Source of the DNA: Scylla paramamosain
Taxonomy: Eukaryota > Arthropoda > Malacostraca > Decapoda > Portunidae
Assembly: GCF_035594125.1 (NCBI RefSeq)
Contig: NW_026973729.1
Location: 186,001-250,000, forward strand
DNA length: 64,000 nucleotides
Reading direction: 5' to 3'
Shown here: one piece after another, positions 48,757 to 63,028 of the stretch
Layout: every line of letters starts with the position of its first letter
Position numbering within the stretch: position 1 is the stretch's first letter
The notes under the pieces: generated by a model
Database searches by the model: none
The model's input: only the letters and a program-made list of their open reading frames with translations
Told to the model about the DNA's origin: nothing
Position numbers and translations under genes: made by a program

Positions 48757-51700
48757 TCTTTTAAGTGTTTGTGAGCGTGTTACCCAATAAAGCCCTAAAT
48801 GCCAGGGCAATCACATTACATGGGAATAAAACCAAATTTTACGAAGAACTTACCTTTAAGTGTTTTTGAGCTCCTTGCGTACCAAAACGCTAAAACGCAT
48901 GCAAAATACATTTTATGGAGAAACAGAATAACATTACAAAATACATGTATTTTGAGTGTTTTTGATCATGTTATGTATAAAAACGCTTAAATACATGTAA
49001 AGAACCTTATTTTTGGGAAACGAAAGAACATTACGTGAAACGTGTATTATGACTGATTTTTAATTTCGTCCACTACCAAAAAGCTAAAACCCACAAATAA
49101 CACTCTTTAGAAAAATAAATAAATAAAAAAAATGGGATTTTTTTTTTTATTATTCATCTTCATAGGTACCGAGATGCTAAAATTTTGCCAAAATTCACGG
49201 AATTTATGTGGAAAAAAAAATATTATCATAGAATTTAATTATAGCTTTTTTTCGGATTTTTATGTACCAAACCCTAAAATGCATGCAAAGCCACCTATAT
49301 AAGGAAGTTCAAGGACTTTACCAGAAACCTGTCTTTTCAGTGTTTTTCAGCATGTTAGGCACCAAAATGATAAATAATATGGAAGTCAGTCAATATGTGA
49401 ATCCAAAAGAAAATTACTGAAAACGTGTCTTCTCAGTGTTTTACATAGAAAAACAGTAAAGCGTATACAAACCATCCTATATGAAGAAATAGAACAACAT
49501 TACCAAAAAGATATATTTTGAATGTTTTGAGCTTGTTACCTACAAAAAATGCAAAAAAAGATGTAAAGCACTGTATATTAGGAAACAAAAGGACATTACG
49601 AGAAACGTGTATAATGAGTGTTTTATAGTTTTAAGAGAATCACAAGGCAATAAACGCAAAAACTCGTGTATATAGAGAAATTTTTTACATACCAAAATGA
49701 ATAAATGCATGAATAACACTTTTAATCGATTAACAGAACTACCTTACCAAATTGAGTATTTTGAGTGTTTTTCACATTCTTAGTTACGAAAATGCCAAAT
49801 TACATGCGAAACTACCATCATTTGGGAAAAAAAAATGACATTACCAGAAAAATGTCTTTTGAGTGTTTTTCAGCGTGATATGCAACAAAGCACTAAAAAG
49901 CAGAACGATCACATTACATGGGAATAAAACCAACTTTTACGAAGAATTTGCATTTAAGTGTTTTTTAACTCCTTATATACCAAACCGCTAAAATGCATGC
50001 AAAACAATCTTTATGGAGAAACAGAATAATATTACCAAAAACATATATTTTCAGTGTTTTTTTATCATGTTATCTATAAAAACGCTAAAGTACATGCAAA
50101 GAACATTATGTTTGGGAAGGAAAAGGACATTACAAGAAACGTGTATTATGAGTGTTTTTTTTAAGTTCCTTTAGTACCAAAAAGCTAAAACCCACAAAAA
50201 ACACTCTTTATTTAGAAAAAAAATAAATAAATAAAAATAAAATAAATAGGATTTTTTTTTTTGTAATTCATATTCATAGGTACCGAGATGAGAAAATTCT
50301 GGGAAAATTCAGGGCAATTACGAGTATGTGATAAAAGAATATTATCAAAAAAGTTAATTTCAGCTTTTTTTTTTCGAACTGATATGTACCAAACCCTAAA
50401 GTGCATGCAAAGCCTCCTATATGAGAAAATTAAACGACCTTAAAAGAAATCTGTCTTTTGAGTGTTTTTCAGAATTTTAGGCACCAAAACGATAAATAAA
50501 TAACTCACTTTATATGGGAATCACTTTCATATGGAAAAAAAAAACTACTGAAAACGTGTCTTCTCAGTGTTTTACGTAGAAAAACGCTAAAACGGATGCA
50601 AACTAATATAAAAAATTGAAAAAACATTACCAAAAAGGTATATTTTAAGTGTTTTTGAGCTATTACGTACAAAAAACGCAAAAAAATTGATGCAAAGCAC
50701 TCTATATTAGGAAATAAATGGACATTGCAAGAAAAGTATATAATGACTATTTTATAGTTCAAAAGAACCAAAAGGCAAAAAACGCAAAAACTTGCGGATA
50801 TGGAGAAGTTTCTTAGATACCAAAATGCTTAAACTCATGAATAACATTCCTAATTGAGAAACAGAACAACCTTACTAAATGCGTGTATTTTGAGAGCTTT
50901 TCACATTCTTAGTTACCAAAACCCCAAATTGCATGCAAAACCAGCTTTATGTGAGAAAAAAATGACATTACGAGAAAAATGTCTTATGAGTGTTTTTGAG
51001 CCTGATAGGCAATAAAGCAATAAAAAGCAGGGCAATCACATTACATTTCAATAAAACCAATTTTTATCAAGAATTTGCCTTTAAGTGTTTTTGAGCTCCT
51101 CATATACTAAACCGCTAAAACACATGCAAAACAAACTTTATGGAGAACCAGAATAACATTACCAAAAGATGTATTTTGAGTGTTTTTGATAATGTTATCT
51201 ATAAAAACGCTTAAATACATGCAAAGAACCTTATGTTTGGGAAACGTAAGGACATTACGAGAAACGTGTATTATGAGTGTTTTTAAGTTTCTTAACTACC
51301 AAAAAGCTAAAACCCACAAATAACATTCGTTATTTAGAAAAAAAATAAAAAATAAAAAAAAATAAATAAAAGGTTTTTCTTTTCTTTTTTTGTTATTCAC
51401 CTTCATAGGTACCGAGATGCCAAAATTCCGGGAAAAATTAGGGCAATTATATGATAAGAGAATATTATAAAAAAAAAGTTGATATTAGCTTTTTTTCGGA
51501 CTGTTATGTACCAAACACTAAAGTGCACTCAAAGCCTCCCATATGAGGAAATTAAACGACGTTACCAGAAATCTGTGTTTTGAGTGTTTTTTAGAATGTT
51601 AGGCACCAAAACGATAAATAATATGGAACTCACTCTATATGGCAAACCAAAACAAAATTACTGGAAACGTGTCTTCTCAGTGTTTTACGTAGAATAACGC

Positions 51701-54700
51701 TAAAACGGATGGAAACCAACAAATATCAAGAAGTAGAAAAACATTACCAAAAAGGTATATTTTGAGTGTTTTTGAGGTTGTTACCTAAAAAATAAACGCG
51801 AAAATTGATACAAAGCAGTCTATATTGGAAAACAAAGGGACATTGCGAGAAAAGTGTATACTGAAAGTTTTATAGTTTAAAAGAACCACAAGGCAATAAA
51901 CGCAAAAACTAGTGTATATAGAGAAGTTTCCTAGATACCAAAATGCTGAAACTCCTGAATAACACTCTTAATTGAGAAACAGAACAACTTTACTAAATGC
52001 GTGTATTTTGAGTGCTTTTCACATTCTTAGTTACCAAAATCCCAAATTGCATGCGAAACCAGCTTTATGTGGGAAAAAAATGACATTACCAGAAAAGTGT
52101 CTTTTGAGTGTTTTTGAGCTTGATAGGCAATAAAGCACTAAAAAGCATGGGAATCACTTTACATGGCAAAAAAAACAATTTTTACCAAGAACTTGCCTTT
52201 AAGTGTTTTGAGCTCCTTATATACCAAAACGCTAAAACGCATGCAAAACACACTTTATGGAGAAAGAGAATAGCATTACCAAAAACATATATTTTGAGTG
52301 TTTTTGATCATGTTACCAATAAAAACGCTTAAATACATGCAAAGAAACCTATTTTGAGGAAACTAAAGGACATTGCGAGAAACGTGTATTACGAGTGTTT
52401 TTAAATATCATTATTTATTGAAAAGCTAAAAGCCACAAATAACACTCTTTATTGAGAAAAAAATAAATAAATAAAAAAATACGATATTTTTTTCTTTCTT
52501 TTTCATCTTCACAGGTACCGAGATGCCAAAATTTGGGCCAAATTCAGGAAATTATGTGAAATAAGAACATTATCAAAAAAGATAAATTTAGCTTTTTTTT
52601 TTTTTTTTATCGTACTGTTATGTACCAAACCCTAAAGTGCATGCAAAGCCACCTATATGGGGAAATTAAACGTCTTTGCCAGAAAACTGTGTTATGAGTG
52701 TTTTTCAACTTGTTAGGCACCATAACGGTAAATAACATGCAAGTCACTCTTTATGGGAATCTAAAACAAAATTACTGAAAACGTGTCTTTTCGGTGTTTT
52801 ACGTAGAAAAACGCTAAAACGGATGCAGACCAACCAATAGGAAGAAATAAAATAACATTACCAAAAAGGTACATTTTGAGTGTTTTTGACCTTGTTACCT
52901 ACAAAAAACGCGAAAATGGATGCAAAGCACTCCCTATTGGGAAACAAAAGGACATTACAAGAAACGTGTATAATGAGTGTTTTATTATTTTTGAGCAAAA
53001 GAACTTGAAAAAATGCAAAAACTCGTGTATATAAAGAAGTTTCTTGGATACCAAAATGCTTAAACTCTTGAATAACAATATTAATTGAGAAACAGAACAA
53101 CCTTACCAAATGCGTGTATTTTGAGTTTTTTTCACATTCATAGTTAGAAAAACCCGAAAGAGCACGCGAAACTATGTTGGAAAAAAAATGACATTACTAG
53201 AAGTGTCTTTTGAGTGTTTTTGAGAGTGTTAGACAATAAATCACAAAAAAAAAAACAGGGCAATCACATTACATGGGAATAAAACCAACTTTTACCAAGA
53301 ACTTGCCTTGAAGTGTTTTTGACCTCCTTACAAACCAAAACGCTAAAACGCATGCAAAAAACTCCTTTATGGAGATGCAGAAAAACATTACTAAAAACAT
53401 GTGTTTTAAGTGTTTTTGATCATGTTACCTACAAAAACGCCTAAGTACATGCAAAGAATCCTATATTTGGGAAACGAAAGGTCATTACGAGAAACGTGTA
53501 TTAGGACCGTTTTTAAGTTCCTTAAGTACCAAAACGTTAAAACCCACAAATAACACTCTTTATAGAGAAAAAATAAATAAATAAATAAATAATATCTTTT
53601 TTTTATATTGATTTTCATTGGTACCAAGACGCCAATATTCTGCCAAAATTCAGGGAATTTATCTGGAAAAAAAGAACATTATCAAAAAAAGTTAATTATA
53701 GCTCTTTTTCGGATTTTTATGTACCAAACTCTAAAGTGCATGCCACCTATATAAGGAAGTTAAACAATTTTACCAGAAACCTGTCTTTTCAGTGTTTTTC
53801 AGCATGTTAGGCACCAAAACGATAAATAATATGGAAGTCAGTCAATATGTGAATCCAAAACAAAATTTCTGAAGACGTGTCTTTTCAGTGTTTTACGTAG
53901 AAAAACGCTATAACGGATGCAAACCAACAAATATGAAGAAATAGAATAACATTACCAAAAAGTGTTTTTGAGCTTTTTACCTACAAAAAACGTGCAAATA
54001 TTTGGAAGGCACTCTATATTGGGAAGCAAAAGGATATTACGAGAAACGTGTATAATGATTGTTTTATAGTTTCACAAGAACCACAAGACAAAAAACGCAA
54101 AAACTCGTCAATATATAGAGGTTTCTTATATACCAAAACGCTAAAACTCACGAATAACACTTTTAATTGAGAAACAGAACTACCTTACCAAATGTGTGTA
54201 TTTTGAGTGTTTTTCACATTCTTATTTACGAAAATCCCAAATTACATGTGAAACTAGCTTTATGTGGGAAAAAAATGACATTATCTGAAAAGTGTCTTTT
54301 GAGTGTTTTTGAGTGTGATATGTAACAAAGCACTAAAAAGCAGCATAATCACATTAAATAGGAATAAAACCAACTTTTACGAAGAACTTGCCTTTAAGTG
54401 TTTTTTTAACTCCTTACATACCAAAACGCTAAAACGCATGCAAAACACCCTTTACGGAAAAACAGAATAACATTACCAAAATAAGTATTTTGTGTTTTTG
54501 ATCATGTTACATATAAAAACGCTTAAATACATGCAAAGAACCCTATGTCTGTGAAACGAAAGGACATTACGAAAATCGTGTATTATGATTATTTTTAAGT
54601 TCCTTAAGTACCAAAAAACTAAAACCCAAAAATAAAGAAAAAAAAAATAACTTAAAAAAATAGATTTTTTTTTTTATTCATCTACATAGGTATGAAGATG

Positions 54701-57441
54701 CCAAAATTCAGGCAAAATTCAGCGAAATTATGTAAAAAAAAAAAATGAAAAAAAATTTAACTTTTTTTCCGGAATTATGTACCAAACCCAGAAGTGCATG
54801 CAAAGCCACGTATATGGGGAAATTACACAACTTTACCAGAAATCTGTCTTTTGAGTGTTTTTCAGCAATTTCAACAATATTACTGAAAACGTGTCTTTTC
54901 AGTGATTTACGAAGAAAAACGCTAAAACGGATGCAAACCAACCAATATGAAGAAATAGAATAACATTACCAAAAAGATATATTTTGAGAGTTTTTCAGCT
55001 TGTTACCTACAAAAAATGCAAAAATGGATGGAAAGCACTCTTATATTGGGAAACAAAAGAACATTACGAGAAAATTGTATAATGAGTGTTTTATAATTTC
55101 ACAGGAACCACAAGGCAAAAAACGCAAAAACTCGTGTATATAGAGAAGTTTCTTACATACGAAAATGCTGAAATGCATGAATAACACTTTTAATTGAAAG
55201 ACAGGACTACCTTACCAAATGTGTGTATTTTGAGTGTTTTTCACAATCTTAGTTACGAAAATCCCAAATTATATGCGAAACTAGCTTTATGTGGGAAAAA
55301 AAAATGATATTACCAGAAAAGTGTGTTTTGAGTGTTTTTGAGCGTGATGTGCAACAAAGCACTAAAAAGCAGAATAATCACATTGCATGGGAATAAAACC
55401 AACTTTTACGAAGAACTTGCCTTTAAGTGTTTTTTTTAACTCCTTACATACCAAAACGCTAAAACGCATGCAAAACAACCTTTATGGAGAAACATTACCA
55501 AAAACATGTATTTTGATTGTTTTTGATCATGTTATTTATAAAAACGCTTAAATACATGCAAAGAACCTTATGTTTGGGAAACGAAAGGACATTACGAGAA
55601 ACGTGTATTATGAGTGTTTTTAAGTTCCTTAAGTACCAAAAAAGCTAAAACTCACAATTAACACTCTTTATAGAGAAAAAAATAAAATAATTTTTTTTTT
55701 TTTATTCTTCTTCATAGGTACTAAGATGCCAAAATTCTGGCAATATTCTTTGGGAATCGAAAACAAAATGACTGAAAAAGTGTCTTTTCGTTGTTTTACG
55801 TAGAAAAACGCTAAAACCGATGCAAACCAACCAATATGAAGAAATAGAATAACATTACCAAAAATGTATATTTTGAATGTTTTTGAGCTTGTTACCTACA
55901 AAAAACGCGAAAATGGATGCAAAGCACTCCCTATTGGGAAAGAAAAGGACATTACGAGAAACGTGTATAATGAGTGTCTTATTATTTTCCGGCAAAAGAA
56001 CTTGTGGTTCACAAGAACCACGAGGCAAAAAACGCAAAAACTCGTGTATATAAAGAAGTTTCTTAGATACCAAAATGCTGAAACTCATGAATAACAATCT
56101 TAATTGAGAAACAGAACAACATTACCAAATGCGTGTATTTTGAGTGTTTTTTTTCACATTCTTAGTTAGCAAAACCCCAAATAGCATGCGAAACTAGCTT
56201 TAAGTGTGAAAAAAAAACTGACATTACCAAAAGTGTCTTTTGAGTGTTTTTGAACGTGTTAGGCAATAAAGCATTAAAAAGCAGGGCAATCATATTACAT
56301 TGGAATAAAACCAACTTTTACAAAGAACTTGCCTTGAAGTGTTTTTCAGCTCCTTACATAACAAATCGCTAAAACGCATGCAAAACACTCCTTTATGGAG
56401 AAGCAGAATAACATTACCTTAAAACAAGTGTTTTTGAGTGTTTTTTATCATGTTACCTATAAAAACACTTAAATACATGCAAAGATCCCTATATTTTGGG
56501 AAACGAAAGGACATTACGAGAAATGTGTATTATGAATGTTTTTAAGTTCCTTAAGTACCAAAACGTTAAAACCTACATATAACACTCTTTATAGAGAAAA
56601 AAAAATAGCATTTTTATTTTTTGTTATTGATGTTCATAGGTACCAAGATGCAAAATTCTGCCAAAATTCAGAAAAATTATGTGGAAAAAAGAACATTATC
56701 GAAATAGATAATTTTACCTTTTTTTCGGAGTTATGTACCAAACCATAAAGTGTATGCAAAGCCACCTATTTGGGAAAATTTAACGACTTTACAAGAAACC
56801 TGTCTTTTGAGTGTTTTTTTTTTTCGCATGTTAGGTATCAAAACGATAGATAATATGAAAGTCTCTCTATATGGAAATCCAAAACAAAATTACTGAAAAC
56901 GCGTCTTTTAAAAGATTTACGTAGAAACACGCTAAAACGGATGCAAACCAACCAATATGAAAAAATAGAATAATATTACCAGAAAAGTATATTTTGTGTG
57001 TTTTTGATCTTGTTACATAAAAAAAACACAAAAATGGATGGAAAGCACTGTATATTAGGAAAAAAAAAGGACATAACGAAAAACGTGTATAATGAGTGTT
57101 TTTTTAGTTTCACCAGAATCACATGGCAAAAAACGCAAAAACTCGTATGTGTGGAAAAGTTTCCAAGATACCAAAATGCTGAAACTGATGAATAACTTTC
57201 TTAATCAAGAAACAGAGCAACCTTACTGAATGCGTGTATTTTGAGTGTTTTTTTACATTCTTAGTTACCAGAATCCCAAATTCCATGCGAAACTAGCTTT
57301 ATATGGGAAAATGACATTACCAGAAAAGTGTCTTTGACTGTTTTTGAGACTGTTAGGCATTAAAGCAATAAAAGCAGAGCAATCACATTACATGGGAATA
57401 AAACCAACTTTTACGAAGAACTTGCATTTTAGTGTTTTTGA
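48757..57441 (-). repeat. Satellite HOR array, reverse block 3
   Basis: m1 anchors near 49103, 50213, 51325, 52445, 53556, 54632, 55664 and 56585. 52000-53860 is an inverted counterpart of the window start. 54500-55500 is a direct relative of about 41500-42600, including the TACATAGGTATGAAGATG variant of m11 near 54700. The final part carries the island-associated signature TCTTTTAAAAGATTTACG near 56904. Confidence 0.92.
52000..53860 (-). repeat. Inverted counterpart of window positions 1-1860
   Basis: Coordinates add up to about 53,860. Shared peculiarities are a 5-bp loss in m10 (TGCATGCCACCTAT at about 53738 against GGTGGCATGCAC at about 105), ATATTGATTTTCAT at about 53610 against GAAAATCAATAT at about 241, and the m11 variant CAAATTTTGGC. 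The pairing reaches the left edge of the window and probably continues beyond it. Confidence 0.8.
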
Positions 57442-57922
57442 CACGCATTTAGTAAGGTTGCTCTGTTTCTCAATTAAGAGTGTTATTCATGAGTTTCAGC
57501 ATTTTGGTATGTAGGAAACTTCTCCATATACACGAGTTTTTGTGTTTTTTGCCTTGTGTTTTTTTTTAACTATAAAACATTCACTTTTCTCGCAATGTCC
57601 CTTTGTTTCTCAATATAGAGTGCTTTGTATCAATTTTTTGCGTTTTTTTTTTTTTTGTAGGTAACAAGCTCAAAAACATTCAAAATATACATTTTTGGTA
57701 ATGTTTTTCTGCTTCTTGATATTGGTTGGTCTGCATCAATTTTAGCGTTTTTCTACGTAAAACACTGAGAGGACACATTTTCAGTAATTTATTTTTTTTT
57801 GGATTCCCACATAGAGTGAGTTCCTTATTATTTATCTTTTTGGTGCCTAACAAGCTGAAAAACACTCAAAAGACAGATTTCTGGTAAGGTCTTTAATTTC
57901 CTCACATGGGAGGCTTTGCATG
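57442..57922 (+). repeat. Inverted island 5 (forward within reverse array)
   Basis: About 481 bp from the end of m5 (CACGCATTTAGTAAGGTTGC) to the start of m10 (GGAGGCTTTGCATG), between reverse m3 and reverse m4. It carries a long T tract in m7 (GCG followed by about 15 T), as island 4 also does. Confidence 0.88.
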
Positions 57923-60900
57923 TTTTTTTAGTGTTCTTTGAGCGTGTTATGAAAATAAAGCATTAAAAGCCAGGGCATTTACTTTACATGGGAATAAAAC
58001 AAAATTTTACCAAGAACATGCCTTGAAGTGTTTTTGAGCTCCTTATATACCAAAACGCTGAAACGCATGCAAAAAACATTTTATGGAGAAACAGAAAAAC
58101 ATTACCAAATACATGTATTTTCAGTGTTTTTGATCATGTTATTTATAAAAACGCTTAAATACATGCAAAGAACCTTATATTTGGGACACGAAAGGACATT
58201 ACAAGAAACATGTATTATGAGTGTTTTTTTTTTAAGTTCCTTTAGTACCAAAAAGCTAAAACCCACAAATAACACTTTATCTAAAAAAAATAAATAATAA
58301 AAAAATAAAATAAATATGATTTTTTTTTTTTATTCATTTTCATAGGTACCGAGATGCGAAAATTCTGGGAAAATTCAGGGCAATTATGTGATAAAAGAAT
58401 ATTATCAAAACAGTTAATTTCAGCTTTTTTTGTTCGGACTTGTGTACCAAACCCTAAAGTGCATGCAAAGCCTTCATTATGAGGAAATTAAACGATCCTA
58501 CCAGAAATCTGTGTTTTGTGTGTTTTTTTTAGCATGTTAGGCACCGAGACGATAAATAATATGGAACTCACTCTATATGGGAATCCAAAACAAAGTTACA
58601 GAAAACGTGTCTTCTCAGTGTTTTCCGTAGAAAAACGTTAAAACGGATGCAAACCAACCAATATCAAGAAATAGTAAAACGTTTCCAAAAAGGTATATTT
58701 TGAGAGTTTTTGATCTTTTTACCTACAAAAACGCGAAAATTGATGCAAAGCACTCTATATTGGGAAACAAGAGGACATTGCAAGAAAAGTATATAATGAG
58801 TGTTTTATAACTGAAAAGAACCACAAAGCAAACAACGCACAAACTCGTGTATATGGAGAGATTTCCTAGATACCAAAATGCTGAAACTTATGAATAACAC
58901 TCTTAATTGAGAAACAGAACAACCTTACTAAATGCGTGGATTTTAAGTGCTTTTCACATTCTTAGTTACCAAAAACCCCAAATTACATGCGAAAATAGCT
59001 TTGTGGGAAAAAAAAAAGAATTTTACCAGAAAAGTGTCTTTTGAGTAATTTTCAGCGTGATAGGTAATAACCCACTCAAAAGCAGGGCAATCACATTACA
59101 TTGGAATAAAATCATTTTTTTACCAAGAACTTGCCATAAGTGTTTTTGAGCTCCTTATATACAAAACTGCTAAAACGCATGCAAAACACACTTTATGGAG
59201 AAACAGAATAACATTACCAAAACCTAGTATTTTGAGTGTTTTTGATCATGTTATCTATAAAAACGCTTAAATACATGCAAAGAACGTTTTGTTTGGGAAA
59301 CGAAAGGACATTACAAAAAACGCGTATTATGAGTGTTTTTAAGGTCCTTAAGTACCAAAAAGGTAAATCCCATAAATAACACCCTTCATTGAGAAAAGAA
59401 TAAATAAATAAATAAAAAATAAAAAAAATAGGATTTTTTTTTTATCTTCATAGGTACCGAGATGCCAAAATTCTGGTAAAAATTCAGCGCAATTATATGA
59501 TAAAAGAATATTATCAAAAAAGTTAATTTTACCTTTTTTTTTGGAGACTTATGTACCAAACACTAAAGTGCATGCAAAGCCTCCTATATGAGGAAATTAA
59601 ACAACCTTATCAGAAATCTCTCTTTTGAGTGTTCTTCAGCATGTTAGGCACCAAAACAATAAATAATAAGGAACTCACTCTATATGAGAATTAAAAAAAA
59701 AATTACTGAAAACGTGTCTTCTCAGTGTTTTACGTAGAAAAACGCTAAAACGGATGCAAACAAACCAATATAAAGAAATAGAAAAACATTACCAAAAAGG
59801 TATATTTTGAGTGTTTTTGAGCTTGTTACCTATAAAAAAAAAACGAAAATTGATGCAAAGCACTCTATAATGGGAAAGAAAAGGACATTGCAAGAAAAGT
59901 GTATAATGAGTGTTTAATAGTTCAAAAGAACCACAAGGCAAAAAATGGAAAAACTAGTGTATATGAAGAAGTTTCCTAGATACCAAAATGCTGAAACACT
60001 CTTAATTGAGAAACAGAACAATCTTACTAAAAGTGTGTATTTTGAGTGTTTTTCACATTCTTAGTAACCAAAACCCCAAATTCCATGCGAAACCAGTTTT
60101 ATGTGGGAAAAAAATAACATTACCAGAAAAATGTCTGTTGAGTGTTTTTGAGCGTGTTAGGTCATAAAGCACTAAAAATCAGGGCAATGACATTACTTTG
60201 GAATAAAACAAATTTTTAATAAGAACTTGCTTATAAGTGTTTTAAGCTCCTTATATACTAAAACACTAAAACGCATGCAAAATACACTATATTGTGAAAC
60301 AGAATAACATTACCAAAAACATGTTTTTTGAGTGTTTTTGATCATGTTACCAATAAAAACGCTTAAGTACATGCAAACAACCCTATTTTTTTGGGAAACG
60401 AAAGGACATTACGAGAAAAGTGTATTATGAGTGTTTTTAAGTTCATTAAGTACGAAAAAGCTAAAAGCCACAAATTACACTCTTTATTGAGAAAAAATAA
60501 ATAAAAAAAAAAGTACGATATTTTTTTTTCATTCGTATTCATATTCACAGGTAACGAGGTGCCAAAATTCGGTCAAAATTCAGGAAATTATATGAAATAA
60601 GAACATTATCAAAAAAGTTAAATTTAGCTTTTTTTTCGGACTGTTATGTACCAAACCCCTAAAGTGCATGCAAGGCCACCTATATGGAAAAATAAAACCT
60701 CTTTGCCAAAAAACTGTGTTATGAGTGTTTTTCAGCATGTTAGGAACCAACACGATAAAACCCAAGGAAGTCAATCTATATGGGAATCCAACACACAATT
60801 ACTGAAAACATGTCTTTTCGGAGTTTCACATACAATAACGCTAAAACGGATGCAAACCAACCAAAATGAAGAAATAGAATAACAGTACCAATAAGGTATA

Positions 60901-62525
60901 TTTTGAGTGTTTTTGAAATTGTTACCTACAAAAAACGCGAAAATGGATGGAAAGCACTCTATATTGGGAAGCAAAAGGACATTACAAGAAACGTGTATAA
61001 TGAGTGTTTTATAGTTTCACAAGAATCACAAGGCAAAAAACGCAAAAATTCGTGTATATAAAGAAGTTTCTTACATTCCAAAATGCTGAAACTCATGAAT
61101 AAGACTTTTAATTGAGAAACAGAACTATCTTACCAAATGTGAGTATTTTGAGCGTTTTTCACATTATTAGTTACGAAAATCCGAAATTACACGTGAAATT
61201 AGTTTTATGTTGGAAAAAAATGACATAACCAGAAAAGTGTCTTGTGAGTGTTTTAGAGCGTGATATACAACAAAGCACTAAAAAGCAGAACAATCACATT
61301 ACGTGGGAATAAAACCAACTTTTACCAAAAATATGCCTTTAAGTGTTTTTAACTCCTTTTATAACAAAACGCTAAAACGCATGCAAAACCCCCTTTATGG
61401 AAAAACAAAATAACATTACCAAAAGCATGAATTTTAAGTGTTTTTGATCATGTTACCTATAAAAACGCTAAAATACATGCGAAGAACCCTATGTTTATGA
61501 AACGAAAGGATATTTCGAAAAATTGTGTATTATGAGAGTTTTTAGGTTCCTTAAGTACCAAAAAGCTAAAACACACAAATAACACTCTTTACAGAGAAAA
61601 AATAAATAAAATAAACGAATACAATTTTTTTTTTTGTTATTCATCTTCATAGGTACCGAGATGCCAAAATTCTGGCAAAATTCAGGGTAATTAGGTAAAG
61701 AAAAAAAAATTATAAAAAAAAAAAAATTAGCTTTTTTCCGGAGTTATGTACCAAACCCTAAGGTGCATGCAAAGCCACCTATATGGGAAAATTACACAAT
61801 TTTAACAGAAACCTGTACCAGAATTAATTTCAACAAAATTACTGAAAACGAGTCTTTTCAGAGATTTACGAAGAAAAAAGCTGAAACAGATGCAAACCTA
61901 CCAATGTGAAGAAATAGAATAACATTATTAAAAAGATATATTTTGAGTGTTTTTATGCTTGTTACCTACAAAAAATGCAAAAATGGATGGAAAACACACT
62001 ATATTAGGAAACAAAAGAATATTACGAGAAACGTGTATAATTAGTGTTTTATAGTTTAACAAGAACCACAAAGCAATAAACGCAAAAACTCGTGTATATA
62101 GAGAAGTTTCTTACATACAAAAATGGTGAAATGCATGAAAAACACTTTTAATCGAGAAACAGAACTACCCTACCAAATTGTGTATTTTGAGTGTTTTTCG
62201 CATTCATAGTTACGAAATTCCCAAATTATATGCGAAACTAGCTTTATGTGGAAAAAAAATGACATTACCAGAAAAATGTCTTTTGAGTGTTTTTGAGCGT
62301 GATGCAACAAAACACTAAAAAGCAGAACAATCACATTACTTGGGAATAAAACCAACTTTTACGAAGAACTTGCCTTTAAGTGTTTTTTAACTCCTTATAT
62401 ACCAAAACACTAAAACGCATGTAAAAACACCCTTCATGGAGAAACAGAATAACATTACCAAAAATATGCATTTTGAGTTTTTTTGATCATGTTACCTATA
62501 AAAACGCTTAAATACATGTAAAGAT

Positions 62526-62543
62526 ACATGTATTTATACATGT
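62526..62543. repeat. Short palindrome in m2
   Basis: ACATGTAT and ATACATGT with a 2-bp spacer (TT), produced by a local rearrangement of the normal AAATACATGCAAAGAACC of m2/m1. Confidence 0.85.
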
Positions 62544-63028
62544 TTGTATAAGAAAAGGACATTACGAAAATCATGTATTATGAGTGTTTTTAAGTTCCTT
62601 AAGTACGAAAAAGCTAAAACTCACAAATAATACTTTATAGAGAAAAAAAAATTGTTATTTATCTTCATAGGTACCGAGATACCAAATTCTGGAAAAATGC
62701 AGGGAAATTTTGTAAAAAAAAATCATTATGAAAAAAAATAATCTTAGCTTTTTTCCGGAGTTATGTTCCAAACCCTGAAGTGCATGCATATGGAGAAATT
62801 TCTCGAATTTACCAGAAACCTGTCTTTTGAGTGTTTTTTTTAGCAATTTCAACAATATTACTGAAAACGTGTCTTTTCAGTGATTTATGTAGAAAAACGC
62901 TAAAACGGATGCAAACAACCAATATAAAGAAATAGAATAACATTACCAAAAAGATATATTTTTATGTGTTTTTCAGCTTGTTACCAACAAATAATTTCGA
63001 AAATGGATGAAACGCACTCTATATTAGG

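Larger units (their letters stand above)
42975..49250 (-). repeat. Inverted relative of segmental unit A
   Basis: Reads on the minus strand in the order seen in A1/A2: island, m3-m9, m9-to-m7 scar (47657-47690), then HORs. It has about one HOR more than A1. 47650-48760 mirrors 14345-15440 (coordinate sum about 63,100). 43000-46900 mirrors 20500-24400 (sum about 67,400), for example CTCTGGAACAAC at 46662-46673 against GTTGTTCCAGAG at 20734-20745. Confidence 0.78.

Noticed and set aside
1528..52332. Families of similar 60-110-codon open reading frames on both strands
   Set aside because: Their similarity comes from the HOR copies themselves. Frames break at random between copies and overlap on opposite strands, so there is no sign of protein-level constraint.
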